A stretch of DNA of 44,769 bases, taken from positions 1-44,769 of the forward strand of contig JAFGQN010000007.1 in the NCBI GenBank assembly GCA_016935665.1. Reading direction: 5' to 3'. Position 1 is the first letter of the stretch, and every line of letters begins with the position of its first letter. The notes below the pieces were generated by a model. The model saw nothing but the letters and a program-made list of their open reading frames with translations. It was not told the origin of the DNA and did no database searches. Shown here one piece after another: positions 25,806 to 34,617 of this stretch. Position numbers and translations under genes: made by a program. This DNA comes from Deltaproteobacteria bacterium. GTDB taxonomy: Bacteria; Myxococcota_A; Polyangia; JAAYKL01.

Positions 25806-26327
25806 ATGAGTGAAATAGATATTAAAACGTTGATTCGCGACATTCCCGATTTTCCCAAACCGGGGATTTTGTTTAAGGATATTACACCGCTTTTGCAGAA
25901 TGCGGTGGGCCTGAAGGTGGCGTTGGATGCGTTGGCTCAGCCGTTTGCCGACAAGGGGATTACTGCGGTCGCCGGCATGGAATCCCGGGGGTTCATTTTT
26001 GGTGTTCCGGTGGCGGAGCGGCTGGGTGTTGGATTTGTGCCAGTGCGCAAACCCGGGAAGCTTCCCGCTGAAACCGTAAGCGAGGAGTTTACCCTTGAAT
26101 ATGGTACAGATACATTGGAAATTCATAAGGATGCGTTGGCTCCCGGTGACAAGGTGCTGGTAATCGACGATTTGCTGGCGACAGGGGGGACCGCCAGAGC
26201 GACCATTAATCTCATCCGAAAACTTGGGGCTGAGGTAGTGGGAATCGGTTTCGTGATTGAGCTTTCCTTTTTAAATGGCAAAGACTCGCTCCAGGACGTG
26301 CCGGTTCACAGTCTGATCAGTTATTAA
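25806..26327 (+). CDS. apt: Adenine phosphoribosyltransferase
   Basis: 173 aa, cytosolic. It salvages adenine with PRPP to AMP. The PRPP-binding motif [16 protein letters not shown] lies near residues 117-132. The N-terminal [20 protein letters not shown] and [10 protein letters not shown] segments are characteristic of Apt. ATG 25806 is chosen because AAGGAG (25795-25800) is five bases upstream; GTG 25800 overlaps the nlpD stop and would add two residues. It is translationally close to nlpD, and no terminator is evident after it in the 113 bases before the convergent gene. Confidence 0.96.
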   Translation: MSEIDIKTLIRDIPDFPKPGILFKDITPLLQNAVGLKVALDALAQPFADKGITAVAGMESRGFIFGVPVAERLGVGFVPVRKPGKLPAETVSEEFTLEYGTDTLEIHKDALAPGDKVLVIDDLLATGGTARATINLIRKLGAEVVGIGFVIELSFLNGKDSLQDVPVHSLISY

Positions 26328-26440
26328 TTCGGAAAAATTTCGAGTCTTGATTTGCAATCAACGGGAGGCTTTGCCATCACGGGTGGGTCTAACGGTTATT
26401 CCCCCACGTTAATTTGGGATGTGATGTATGTTGGATGATA

Positions 26441-27742
26441 TTACGCTGCGGGTCGGCGCTTCTTTTTTAAATCGTCCAGATATGTGCGGAGTTTTCCGGC
26501 GCTCTTTTTGTGGCCGTCCATCATGAAGAAAATAGCTACAGCAAGTGACATGGAGAAGGAAATCATGTCCACTTTGGGCCAGAGCACGAACATGAGACAC
26601 CATGTCAAAATAGCGGTGCGTCTGATTTTGTTCTGGGCCATCGGGTATTTTTTCCGAACGTAGTTGATGACATACGCCAGAAGTATCATCAGAGCGAACA
26701 GAGATGCAATGTAAAGTAAAACCTGAAGCGGTGTCATGTCCTGCCTGTAAGCCTGCATAATTCCGAGTTTTCCGCCATATATAATTGGCAGGTGCACCAC
26801 ATAAATGGCAAGGGAGTCCTTGCTCATGAGTAGCGATAAGCGCGGCAGAATCACAATGAATTTTTCAACGAAATAAAGTGTTGAAATAACCAGCATGGCA
26901 CAGCCACAGCGCGCAAAAGTGTTTCCGGGGGTTTTGGCTATATCCACCGCAAACGGAAAAACACCGCCGGAAATTTGATTCCGGATAATGTATTCCACCA
27001 GAAGGAACGCCAGACCCGCAGCGGCCAGCGCTATCATTGCTTTCCAGTCTGTGCCTTTCTGTTTACCTTTCCAGAAAAAATACCCAAAGAAGGCGCCGAC
27101 AATCATGAACGCAGTGAATGGTATGAGCGGAAAGAGCGAGCGGTGATACATGTTTACCGCCGGCGCCAACCAGATGGGCAGATCAGCGTCAACCGCTGGA
27201 TCATACGTAACCGTTGCGAGCACGACGATTCCCGCAAAAAGAACCAGCATCGCCTTCCAGAAATGTTCGATTTTTTTTATGAGAAATGCCGCTGCATGGA
27301 GAATCAACAATCCCATGCCAATATTTTGCAGCACGTCGAATCGCAGGAAATACTCCATTTTCGCGGGAGTATGCCATGAGAACATCTGCGCCAGTGTGCC
27401 ACCGTACATGTGCAGCAGGTATGCGAGGAAAAGGATGTATCCAATCCGTCTCATTCGGGCCATGAGACGAGGCGAATAGGAAGTGTAGTCGTCCCAGTAT
27501 TTGAATGACGCCACGACAAACGAGAATCCGGATACCATTAAAAAGAGCGCTGATGTAATCCCTCGAAAAAATTGGTATTCATTATAGGCATTGCTGCTTC
27601 TCCAGGGCTCGCCCAGAAAATGATGAAGAGAATGGCCAACCAGCATCATCGTTAGGGCAAATGCTCTTGCCTGATCTATGAAAACGACTCGTCCTGGTTT
27701 TCTGGCGGCTGGCTTTTTCGGTTGTGCGTTGTCCTCGCCCAT
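26441..27742 (-). CDS. Multi-spanning membrane acyltransferase (HGSNAT / acyltransferase-3 like)
   Basis: 433 aa with about ten hydrophobic segments. The N-terminal part VVFIDQARAFALTMMLVGHS followed by LHHF matches the opening motif (R-x-x-x-D-x-x-R-x-x-x-x-x-x-M-x-x-x-H) of heparan-alpha-glucosaminide acetyltransferase-like (DUF1624) and related acyltransferase proteins. These move acyl groups across the inner membrane to sugars. The later KDSLAIYVVHLPIIYGG segment also fits acyltransferase-3 types. The start at 27742 is supported by AGGA six bases upstream on the minus strand; an ATG at 27811 would add 23 residues. It is the only minus-strand gene in the right three-quarters of the window. 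The basic C-terminus (DDLKKKRRPAA) is cytosolic. Substrate unknown. Confidence 0.65.
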   Translation of the reverse strand: MGEDNAQPKKPAARKPGRVVFIDQARAFALTMMLVGHSLHHFLGEPWRSSNAYNEYQFFRGITSALFLMVSGFSFVVASFKYWDDYTSYSPRLMARMRRIGYILFLAYLLHMYGGTLAQMFSWHTPAKMEYFLRFDVLQNIGMGLLILHAAAFLIKKIEHFWKAMLVLFAGIVVLATVTYDPAVDADLPIWLAPAVNMYHRSLFPLIPFTAFMIVGAFFGYFFWKGKQKGTDWKAMIALAAAGLAFLLVEYIIRNQISGGVFPFAVDIAKTPGNTFARCGCAMLVISTLYFVEKFIVILPRLSLLMSKDSLAIYVVHLPIIYGGKLGIMQAYRQDMTPLQVLLYIASLFALMILLAYVINYVRKKYPMAQNKIRRTAILTWCLMFVLWPKVDMISFSMSLAVAIFFMMDGHKKSAGKLRTYLDDLKKKRRPAA

Positions 27743-27914
27743 GTTGTTCCTGTGTGTGAAGGCGCGCGAGATTTCCTTGATTGCACGCGATACGTGCGGT
27801 GTCTGTATCACATTATTGTCATTTCCGTAATGGCCAGGTTTAGTTTTTTTCTCAAGACACGCTGGACGCGCACGGATTCAGGTGTGGGATTGACATTAAG
27901 GACAATGGCTTTCC

Positions 27915-27931
27915 CATTTTGTGACAAAATG
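27915..27931. promoter_or_regulatory. 17-bp perfect palindrome upstream of the T2SS operon
   Basis: CATTTTG-TGA-CAAAATG is a perfect 7+3+7 inverted repeat. It lies 20 bases after a consensus TTGACA (27890-27895), so a factor bound here would overlap or flank a promoter, though no good -10 hexamer is seen. Looks like a dimeric regulator operator. Confidence 0.35.
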
Positions 27932-27968
27932 TCGCTAGACCTGTTTGTTTCAGCTGGAGGAATCTCTT

Positions 27969-28106
27969 ATGTGGTTGAAATTTAGAGTGGTATTGGAGTC
28001 TGTGGCTTATGGCATGGAATTCGCTATCCATCTAATTCCCATGAGGGTTACCTTTGTCTCATGGTTTTGTTTTTTTTGGATTCTGGTCCTGGGGCCAGTG
28101 GTTTAA
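27969..28106 (+). CDS. Possible small membrane peptide or leader peptide
   Basis: 45-codon ORF starting MWLKFRVVLESV and ending FFWILVLGPVV. It is preceded by a strong GGAGGA (27956-27961) seven bases upstream, which is the main reason to report it. The C-terminal 18 residues (TFVSWFCFFWILVLGPVV) are hydrophobic and aromatic-rich and could span a membrane. It ends 61 bases before a terminator-like hairpin that precedes gspD, so it could be a leader peptide or a free-standing small membrane protein. No homologue is recognised, and its coding status rests on the RBS alone. Confidence 0.35.
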   Translation: MWLKFRVVLESVAYGMEFAIHLIPMRVTFVSWFCFFWILVLGPVV

Positions 28107-28166
28107 GAATGCGCAATTGAGCGGAATGGACACTGGGAGTCGGGTGCAGGACAAATTGGCAATATG

Positions 28167-28196
28167 CGCGCTCTTGAAAAAAGCGCGAGATTTTTT
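28167..28196 (+). terminator. Terminator/attenuator-like hairpin immediately before gspD
   Basis: CGCGCT (28167-28172) and AGCGCG (28182-28187) form a 6-bp GC-rich stem with a 9-base loop; after AGA come six T (28191-28196). The gspD Shine-Dalgarno (GGAG, 28197-28200) follows at once. A full stop here would silence the T2SS operon, so a conditional attenuator is the natural reading. Confidence 0.4.
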
Positions 28197-28209
28197 GGAG
28201 TTGTGAATA

Positions 28210-30771
28210 ATGGGTAGAAGCTGGATTGAGAAACGGGAGTTGAAACTGGGTATGAAGCGTACATATGTTGTATTGGGCATGCTGGTTACTGCGGTGTTGA
28301 TGATGCTTTCTTACACCCTCGCTGCGTCACCTCAACGTGGCGCAGCGGCCAGGCCAGGAGTTGCCAAGTCTGTCCCGCCAAGGGCACTGAACAGAAATCC
28401 GATGGCGCGACCGGCTGCAGCACCGGCCGCCGTGGCACCGGCCACCGCACCCTCGGCCTGGGACGACGTCAAGGACGCGCAAAACATGGATTTGAACATC
28501 GATTACAAAAAGCCCCGCCCCGGCGCGAAGTTCGCGTTTAATCTGGTGGATGCCGATTTAATCGAGCTGATTAAAATCATTGGAAACATCACCGGAAAGA
28601 GCTTCATTATCGGCGGGACCGTTCCGAAGATAAAGGCCACAATTTATGCGCCGACCAAAATCACCGCCAACGAAGCATATCAGACTTTTTTAAGTGTGTT
28701 GCAGGTGAATAATCTCACGGTGATGCCATCGGGGCGATATTTAAAAATCGTTCCCAATAAAAATGCAATTGCCCAAAATACGCCGATTCTCAATAATGTT
28801 CCCAACAGAGATCAGATTATCACCCGCCTTCAGCCACTCACTTACGTCTCTGCGGAGGAGTTGGCCGGTTTACTGATGAAATTCAAGTCAACGGAAGGCG
28901 ATATTACGGTTTATTCGCCCACCAATACATTGATAATCACTGACTACGGCACATCTGTGCGACGGCTGGTACGCTTGATCAATTTGCTGGATGTGGCGGG
29001 TACCCGCGAACAAATCTGGATAGAGCCGGTGAACTACGCGTCCGCAGAGGAAATCGCTGCGCGGATTCAGGAAATATTTGATGTGAACGGCGGTAAAGGG
29101 GCCAAACCCGCCCCTAAAGGACCCAAGGGGGGGCCGCCTGGCGGCGCGGATGTGTCCATGGGCGATGGGGGCGAAGAGGTCAATTTTTCCAAGGTAATTG
29201 CTGACGAACGCACCAATGCCCTGATTATTGTTGCTTCGGAAGAGGGCTATTTGCGGATACTGGAATTGGTGAAGGTGTTGGATGTACCCGTTGCCGGGGA
29301 AGGAACGCTTCATGTGATTCGACTGCAGCACGCCAATGCGGAGGAACTCGCCAAGACGTTGAACAGCCTGGCCAAGGCGGCGACCAAAGCAACGGGTAAA
29401 AAGAAAACAGCCACTCAGACCGAGCTGTTCGAAGGGGACCTGAATATTTCAGCGGATAAGGCGACCAATTCTCTGGTGGTTGTCTCTTCGCTCCGCGATT
29501 ATATGAGTCTTAAAGCGGTAATTGACGAGCTTGATTCCATGCAGCGGCAGGTATTTGTTGAGGCAGTGATAATGGAAGTGAGCCTTGAAAAAGATCGCAC
29601 AGTGGGCCTTGGTGTGCACGGGGGTAAAATTGTGGGTGATGGTTCCACCGAATCATTGCTCTATGGTTCCAGCCGCCCGAACTCTAACGTGAACAGCCTT
29701 GGGTTCGGTGCTGCGACGCTGACAGGATTGGCCGCAGGTGTGCGCGGTCCGGAAATTCCAGGTTCTGAAGAACTTATTGGTGTGTCCATTCCCGCATTCG
29801 GCGTGGCGCTTCATGCGCTGCAGCAAAATTCGGATGTGAATGTTTTATCCACGCCTCATATTCTGGCGACCGATAATGCAGAGGCATCCATCACTGTGGG
29901 AGAAAATGTTCCCGTACTTCAGGGCGTGAATACTGGCGCAGCGATGCTGGGGATGTTGGGCAATAATTCGAATAATGCCAATAATCTGTCCAGTCTCATG
30001 AGCGGCGGCGGTCTCAGCAGCTTAACAAGTTCCTACAGCCGTCAGGACGTTGGAATCACTCTTGCAATTACCCCCCATATTAATGATGACAATCAGGTGC
30101 GGCTGGAAGTGGATTTGGAGATCAGCGAAGTAAAATCACTCGATCCAGAGCGGGGACCGACTATTTCCAAGCAGAATGCCAAGACCACTTCGGTGGTGTC
30201 GGATCAGCAGACATTTGTATTGGGGGGGTTGATTACCGACAACGAAGTTGAAACCACCACCAAGGTACCCGTACTGGGCGACATTCCGCTTTTGGGAATG
30301 CTGTTTCGCAACAAGGTGAGTAAAACCAAAAAGCGGAATCTGCTTATTTTTCTAACACCTTACATTATTCGAAATACTGCGGATTTCAGGGAGATTTTCC
30401 AGCGAAAGATGGCCGAACGGCGTGAATTTATCGAGAGATATACGGCGTTTGAATACCATCGTTACGATCCGCATCTGGACTGGTCTCGAACCAAAGGTGC
30501 GTTGTCTATTATTAATGAAGTTGTGGGGCAGGCGCAGGAAGACCAGCAGATGCGCAAGGATTCGGAAAAGGAAGATGTGGATGGACATCAGCCCAAGGAG
30601 CCATTGCAGCTTAAACGGAGAGATTCCGGTCCAGAACCGGCAGACGGCGCTGAAATGGAGGAAGATGTCGTTGTCGAACCGGAAAAATCCGCAGTAACGC
30701 CGCAGTCCCTGGGGGGAGTTGCCGGCGACGAACCAAAAGTTGTTACCAATGCGGGAGGTGGTGGTGAGTAG
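28210..30771 (+). CDS. gspD: Type II secretion system secretin GspD
   Basis: 853 aa outer-membrane channel. A basic N-terminus plus hydrophobic helix (about 15-38) forms a long signal sequence, then an Ala/Pro-rich linker. The N0 domain begins near FNLVDADLIELIKIIGNITG. N1-N3 repeats follow, with a Gly/Pro-rich insertion (about 298-320). The secretin core shows the VPVLGDIPLLGMLFRNK signature and QTFVLGGLITD, with LLIFLTPYIIR near the end. A charged C-terminal extension of about 120 residues follows, possibly the pilotin-binding S-domain or a disordered tail. GGAG ten bases upstream supports ATG 28210; ATG 28252 is an alternative. First gene of the gspD-N series. Confidence 0.95.
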   Translation: MGRSWIEKRELKLGMKRTYVVLGMLVTAVLMMLSYTLAASPQRGAAARPGVAKSVPPRALNRNPMARPAAAPAAVAPATAPSAWDDVKDAQNMDLNIDYKKPRPGAKFAFNLVDADLIELIKIIGNITGKSFIIGGTVPKIKATIYAPTKITANEAYQTFLSVLQVNNLTVMPSGRYLKIVPNKNAIAQNTPILNNVPNRDQIITRLQPLTYVSAEELAGLLMKFKSTEGDITVYSPTNTLIITDYGTSVRRLVRLINLLDVAGTREQIWIEPVNYASAEEIAARIQEIFDVNGGKGAKPAPKGPKGGPPGGADVSMGDGGEEVNFSKVIADERTNALIIVASEEGYLRILELVKVLDVPVAGEGTLHVIRLQHANAEELAKTLNSLAKAATKATGKKKTATQTELFEGDLNISADKATNSLVVVSSLRDYMSLKAVIDELDSMQRQVFVEAVIMEVSLEKDRTVGLGVHGGKIVGDGSTESLLYGSSRPNSNVNSLGFGAATLTGLAAGVRGPEIPGSEELIGVSIPAFGVALHALQQNSDVNVLSTPHILATDNAEASITVGENVPVLQGVNTGAAMLGMLGNNSNNANNLSSLMSGGGLSSLTSSYSRQDVGITLAITPHINDDNQVRLEVDLEISEVKSLDPERGPTISKQNAKTTSVVSDQQTFVLGGLITDNEVETTTKVPVLGDIPLLGMLFRNKVSKTKKRNLLIFLTPYIIRNTADFREIFQRKMAERREFIERYTAFEYHRYDPHLDWSRTKGALSIINEVVGQAQEDQQMRKDSEKEDVDGHQPKEPLQLKRRDSGPEPADGAEMEEDVVVEPEKSAVTPQSLGGVAGDEPKVVTNAGGGGE

Positions 30772-32524
30772 TCCCAGAGACAATTTTGTCGGGGAAATAC
30801 TGGTAGACGCCGGTATTCTGGATGTTGCCCGGTTGAATGATGCCCTCATTATTGTGGCCACTCGGGATGGATCTCTGCTGGATTACCTGATAAACGAGAA
30901 GGTCGTGACAGAGGTTCAGGCGAGAGGCGCTATTGCCGCCCGCATGGGGCTGGCGTTTATGGAGACTATCCGCCCCGATGATGTGGCGCCACACCTGATA
31001 GAGGACTTGCCCATTGTTTTTGCTAAAAACAATCGGGTGTTGCCATTGCAGGAATCCGGTACAGGTGTGCGGGTGGCGTGCGCCAATCCGTTTGATCTCG
31101 GGGCTCTGGACGCGATTCAGGCCATACTTGGGCGCCCCGTTGAAGCTGTGGTGGCGCCTGGGGATGTAATCGTTGAAACCATCAATGCGGTGTACGAGCG
31201 TTCCGGGAAGGATGAAGACCTTGGGGGAACCGGCGCAGCTGAAGAGGAGGAACTCACCGACCTCATCGACGCGGAAGATGAAGCGCCCATTATTCGCTGG
31301 GTGAACAATCTCTTTTTTGAAGCGGTCCGGCGGCGGGCCAGCGATATTCACATTGAGCCCCTCGAAAAAGAAGTGGGCGTGCGATATCGCGTGGACGGTG
31401 TGCTGCAGAACGCAAAAAATGTAAAAAAAACATTCCTCCCGTCCATTATTTCCCGTGTGAAAATTCTGGCCAAACTGAATATTGCGGAGAAGCGATTGCC
31501 TCAGGACGGCCGCATCGCATTAAAGATTGCCGGTAAACCCATCGACATTCGTGTTTCCACTGTACCGACCAGTCAGGGGGAGCGAGTGGTGATGCGTCTG
31601 CTTGACAAACAGGCAGTGCTCCATGACATCACCGATTTGGGATTCTGGAAAGATCACTATACATTGTTCCACGGGTTGATTCGCAGACCTCACGGTATTA
31701 TTCTCGTCACGGGGCCAACGGGTTCCGGGAAGACCACCACGCTTTATGCGGGGCTGTCACAGATCAATACACCCGACAAAAACATCCTGACCGTGGAAGA
31801 TCCAGTGGAATACGATATTGAGGGTATTGGTCAGGTGCACGTGAATCCCAGGATTGATTTGACATTTTCAAGTGGATTGCGCGCCTTTTTGCGTCAGGAT
31901 CCCGATGTTATCATGGTGGGCGAGATTCGTGACCGGGAGACTGCCGAGATTGCGGTGCAATCGTCATTGACCGGTCACCTGGTGCTGTCAACGATTCATA
32001 CCAACGACGCTGCCGGCGCATTGACACGACTTGTTGAAATGGACATCGAGCCTTTTCTTGTGGCGTCCTCCATGATTGGTATTCAGGCGCAGCGGCTGGT
32101 GCGTGTCCTGTGTCCGCATTGCAAGGAGATGTTCGAGCCCACGCGGGATCAGTTAATCGAACTGGGTGTAAATCCAGACGATCCCTATAGACCATTTGGA
32201 CAGGAAAAAGAGGGTATTTACGCTGCTGCCGCTAAACATTTATCCCCATTGACCCCCCTTCATCCGGATAGACTGATGCTGTATAGAGCGGTGGGATGTG
32301 ATGAATGCCTGGGATTGGGGTATCGGGGCCGCACAGGGCTTTATGAGATGTTGATGATCACCGACGACATCCGGGCGCTGGTGTTGAAGAATTCGGATTC
32401 CAACACAATCAAGAAGACTGCGCTGCGTGAAGGGATGGTGAATCTGCGCGAGGATGGCGCCCGTAAGGTTTTGTCCGGGGTGACCACCATTGAGGAAGTG
32501 TTGCGTGTGACGCATGATGACTGA
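30764..32524 (+). CDS. gspE: Type II secretion ATPase GspE
   Basis: 586 aa cytoplasmic hexameric ATPase powering pseudopilus assembly. The N1E domain (about 1-150, FVGEILVDAGILDVARLND) binds GspL. The core shows the Walker A GPTGSGKTTTLYAGL, the Asp box (ILTVEDPVEYDIEGIGQ), Walker B (DPDVIMVGEIRDRETAEIA), and the His box (GHLVLSTIHTNDA). A zinc module has CPHC and CDECLGLGYRGRTGLYEML. Start GTG 30764 is chosen because GGGAGG (30753-30758) is five bases upstream. It overlaps gspD by eight bases. ATG 30749 and TTG 30719 are alternatives that would lie further inside gspD. Confidence 0.95.
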   Translation: MSSPRDNFVGEILVDAGILDVARLNDALIIVATRDGSLLDYLINEKVVTEVQARGAIAARMGLAFMETIRPDDVAPHLIEDLPIVFAKNNRVLPLQESGTGVRVACANPFDLGALDAIQAILGRPVEAVVAPGDVIVETINAVYERSGKDEDLGGTGAAEEEELTDLIDAEDEAPIIRWVNNLFFEAVRRRASDIHIEPLEKEVGVRYRVDGVLQNAKNVKKTFLPSIISRVKILAKLNIAEKRLPQDGRIALKIAGKPIDIRVSTVPTSQGERVVMRLLDKQAVLHDITDLGFWKDHYTLFHGLIRRPHGIILVTGPTGSGKTTTLYAGLSQINTPDKNILTVEDPVEYDIEGIGQVHVNPRIDLTFSSGLRAFLRQDPDVIMVGEIRDRETAEIAVQSSLTGHLVLSTIHTNDAAGALTRLVEMDIEPFLVASSMIGIQAQRLVRVLCPHCKEMFEPTRDQLIELGVNPDDPYRPFGQEKEGIYAAAAKHLSPLTPLHPDRLMLYRAVGCDECLGLGYRGRTGLYEMLMITDDIRALVLKNSDSNTIKKTALREGMVNLREDGARKVLSGVTTIEEVLRVTHDD

Positions 32525-32550
32525 GTTAAAACGCTGAGAGGAAATCAACT

Positions 32551-33768
32551 GTGCCACTTTACAAATATGAAGGCATTCGACGAAGTGATGGTAGAACCGT
32601 AAAAGGGGTTTTGGATGCCGACAGTGAGAAGGCGTTACGAGCCGCGTTGAAACGAGACGGCATCATGCCCACTTCCACCAATGTGAAAGGGGAGGGGAAA
32701 GATCGCAACGAAGTGGATTTTGGTCGGTATTTTAATCGGGTAAAAAAAGCGGACATTGCATTGTTCACAAGGCAGATGGCGACACTGACCCGCTCTGGTG
32801 TTTCCCTGGTGGAATCGCTGACTGCAGTCATTGATCAGTGCGACAAACACGATTTAAAAAGCGCGATTACCGATGTGCGCGACCAGGTAAATCAGGGCAC
32901 CAGTCTTTCCGATGCGTTTGCCAGGTATCCATCATTTTTCGATCGATTGTTTTGCAACATGGTGCATGCTGGCGAGCAATCTGGAACACTGGAACAGGTA
33001 TTGGAGCGTCTGGCGGATTTTATTGAAGCGTCGGATCGTCTTAAAAACAAAGTGGTCGGCGCCATGGCATATCCGGCATTCATGATGTTTGTTGGCGTTG
33101 TGGTTATCAATATCCTCATGATTGTGGTGGTTCCCAAAGTGACATCCATCTTTGAGAACTTCGACAAGGAATTGCCCATCTACACACGCATCCTTGTGGC
33201 GGTGAGCGATTTTATGAGTCAGTTCTGGTGGCTCGTGCTGGCGTTACTGGTGATTGGCATCTGGTCTTTTCGCAAATGGAAAAAAACAGAAAAAGGCGAG
33301 TATTCGTGGCATCGATTTACGTTGCGCGCGCCCATCTTTGGCAAATTGACGATGATGGTGGCCATTTCGCGATTCTCCAAAACGTTGGCGACGCTGTTAT
33401 CTTCCGGCGTACCGCTGCTTTCCGCCATGGATATTACCAAAGGCGTACTGGGCAATGTGGTACTGGAGAAAGTGGTGGTGGACGCCAGCACCTCCATTCG
33501 CGAAGGGGAAAGCATTTCTGAACCGTTGAAGGCGTCCGGGTATTTCCCTCCAGTGGTAACTCATATGATCGCCGTTGGGGAAAGAACAGGACAGCTGGAA
33601 GCCATGCTGGAAAATGTGTCAACGTCCTATGATGCGCAGGTGGACGCAAAGGTAATGGCGTTGACTTCAATATTGGAGCCTTTGTTGATTGTTATCATGG
33701 GTGTTGGGGCTGGCGGCATCGCTGCGGCGGTGTTGTTGCCTCTTGTTCAAATCAATGAGTTTATTTAA
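32551..33768 (+). CDS. gspF: Type II secretion inner-membrane protein GspF
   Basis: 405 aa platform protein. Two T2SSF domains (about 70-195 and 270-395) each show the family pattern (FTRQMATLTRSGVSLVESL; FSKTLATLLSSGVPLLSAM) and are followed by hydrophobic segments. Three membrane helices are visible, near 170-195, 222-242 and 375-400. The start is GTG 32551, preceded by GAGAGGA about nine bases upstream; the N-terminal PLYKYEGIRRSDGRTVKG is typical. It contacts GspE and GspL in the assembly platform. Confidence 0.96.
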   Translation: MPLYKYEGIRRSDGRTVKGVLDADSEKALRAALKRDGIMPTSTNVKGEGKDRNEVDFGRYFNRVKKADIALFTRQMATLTRSGVSLVESLTAVIDQCDKHDLKSAITDVRDQVNQGTSLSDAFARYPSFFDRLFCNMVHAGEQSGTLEQVLERLADFIEASDRLKNKVVGAMAYPAFMMFVGVVVINILMIVVVPKVTSIFENFDKELPIYTRILVAVSDFMSQFWWLVLALLVIGIWSFRKWKKTEKGEYSWHRFTLRAPIFGKLTMMVAISRFSKTLATLLSSGVPLLSAMDITKGVLGNVVLEKVVVDASTSIREGESISEPLKASGYFPPVVTHMIAVGERTGQLEAMLENVSTSYDAQVDAKVMALTSILEPLLIVIMGVGAGGIAAAVLLPLVQINEFI

Positions 33769-34200
33769 ATGGTCGGAACAACAAAAATTGTCGTTGGAAA
33801 AAAGGGTCATCGTCGCCGAAAACTGGGGCCCATCGCGCGACGAGTACGTGCAATATCCATTCTGATGTCATTGCTTCTTTTTGTCGGGTGGTCCACTGGA
33901 TGGTTGAGCAACAAAAGGCGAGTTCGGCAGGCGCAGCTGGATATTTCCAGAATTGCACATGCGGCCAGGCTGTTTCGCGCAGATTTTGGCCGATGTCCTC
34001 AGAATCTGGAGGAACTGATTGCCCCGCCCGAGGGCACTCCTTACCTGAGGGAGGTGAAGGACCCCTGGGGCAGCGCCTATGTATTGCATTGTCCGTCCAT
34101 GGTGGACTCGGATGATGTGGATGTTTTTTCTCCCGGACCGGACAAAGAGGCCTCCGGCGAGGATGATGTGAAGAACTATTTGGTTGAACTCAACCTGTAA
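33769..34200 (+). CDS. GspG-like T2SS protein lacking a prepilin signal
   Basis: 143 aa. The C-terminal half has the T2SSG-family end: DISRIAHAARLFRADFGRCP, DPWGSAYVLHCPS, then DVFSPGPDKEASGEDDV, matching the Ca-site region of major pseudopilins. The N-terminus is unlike a prepilin. It is strongly basic (KKGHRRRKLGPIARRVR) followed by a single membrane helix (about 28-46) and has no G-F/M-T-x-x-E cleavage motif. It should therefore stay as an anchored, uncleaved protein. ATG 33769 overlaps the gspF stop by two bases of frame context (TAAATG), so it is coupled. A role as pseudopilus tip, adaptor or assembly factor is inference; no gene symbol is assigned. Confidence 0.8.
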   Translation: MVGTTKIVVGKKGHRRRKLGPIARRVRAISILMSLLLFVGWSTGWLSNKRRVRQAQLDISRIAHAARLFRADFGRCPQNLEELIAPPEGTPYLREVKDPWGSAYVLHCPSMVDSDDVDVFSPGPDKEASGEDDVKNYLVELNL

Positions 34201-34218
34201 CGTTGAAGGAGAACGATA

Positions 34219-34614
34219 ATGGCATCAAAAAACACGGTGAAACGAAATCGGCGCGAATATCAGCGCGGCATGACATTAATTGAGATCATGATTGTGATCG
34301 TTATTATTGGTATGCTGGGAACCGGTGTAACTATTGCATTCATGGCACGGCTGGAAGATTCCAGAAATTCGACAGCCAAAACAGAGTCCTGCACCATTCG
34401 CTCTGCTGTGATGCTTTATATTGCGCAGAATCCCGGAAAGTGTCCAACTCTCGAAGACCTGAAAAACGGATATCTCGATTCTAAAAAGCGTACCAGCGAT
34501 CCATGGAATAATCCATATACCATTGATTGCGAAGGAAGCGACCCCGATGTGTATTCCACCGGAAAAGACGGCAGTGGCCGAATTGGGTGTGAAGAGAGCG
34601 AAGAACAGGAATAG
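34219..34614 (+). CDS. gspG: Type II secretion major pseudopilin GspG
   Basis: 131 aa. Prepilin-type N-terminus QRGMTLIEIMIVIVIIGMLG, with cleavage after Gly and Glu at mature position 5 for methylated subunit packing. The body has SDPWNNPYTIDCEGSD and DVYSTGKDG, the calcium-binding loop of GspG. It is the main pseudopilus subunit after processing by a prepilin peptidase not present here. GAAGGAGAACG precedes the ATG. Two Cys pairs in the body could form disulfides. Confidence 0.93.
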   Translation: MASKNTVKRNRREYQRGMTLIEIMIVIVIIGMLGTGVTIAFMARLEDSRNSTAKTESCTIRSAVMLYIAQNPGKCPTLEDLKNGYLDSKKRTSDPWNNPYTIDCEGSDPDVYSTGKDGSGRIGCEESEEQE

Positions 34615-34617
34615 TCG

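Noticed and set aside
27722-27985. 87-codon + strand frame in the acyltransferase-gspD gap
   Set aside because: It overlaps the 5' end of the acyltransferase gene, has no RBS, and reads as random composition.
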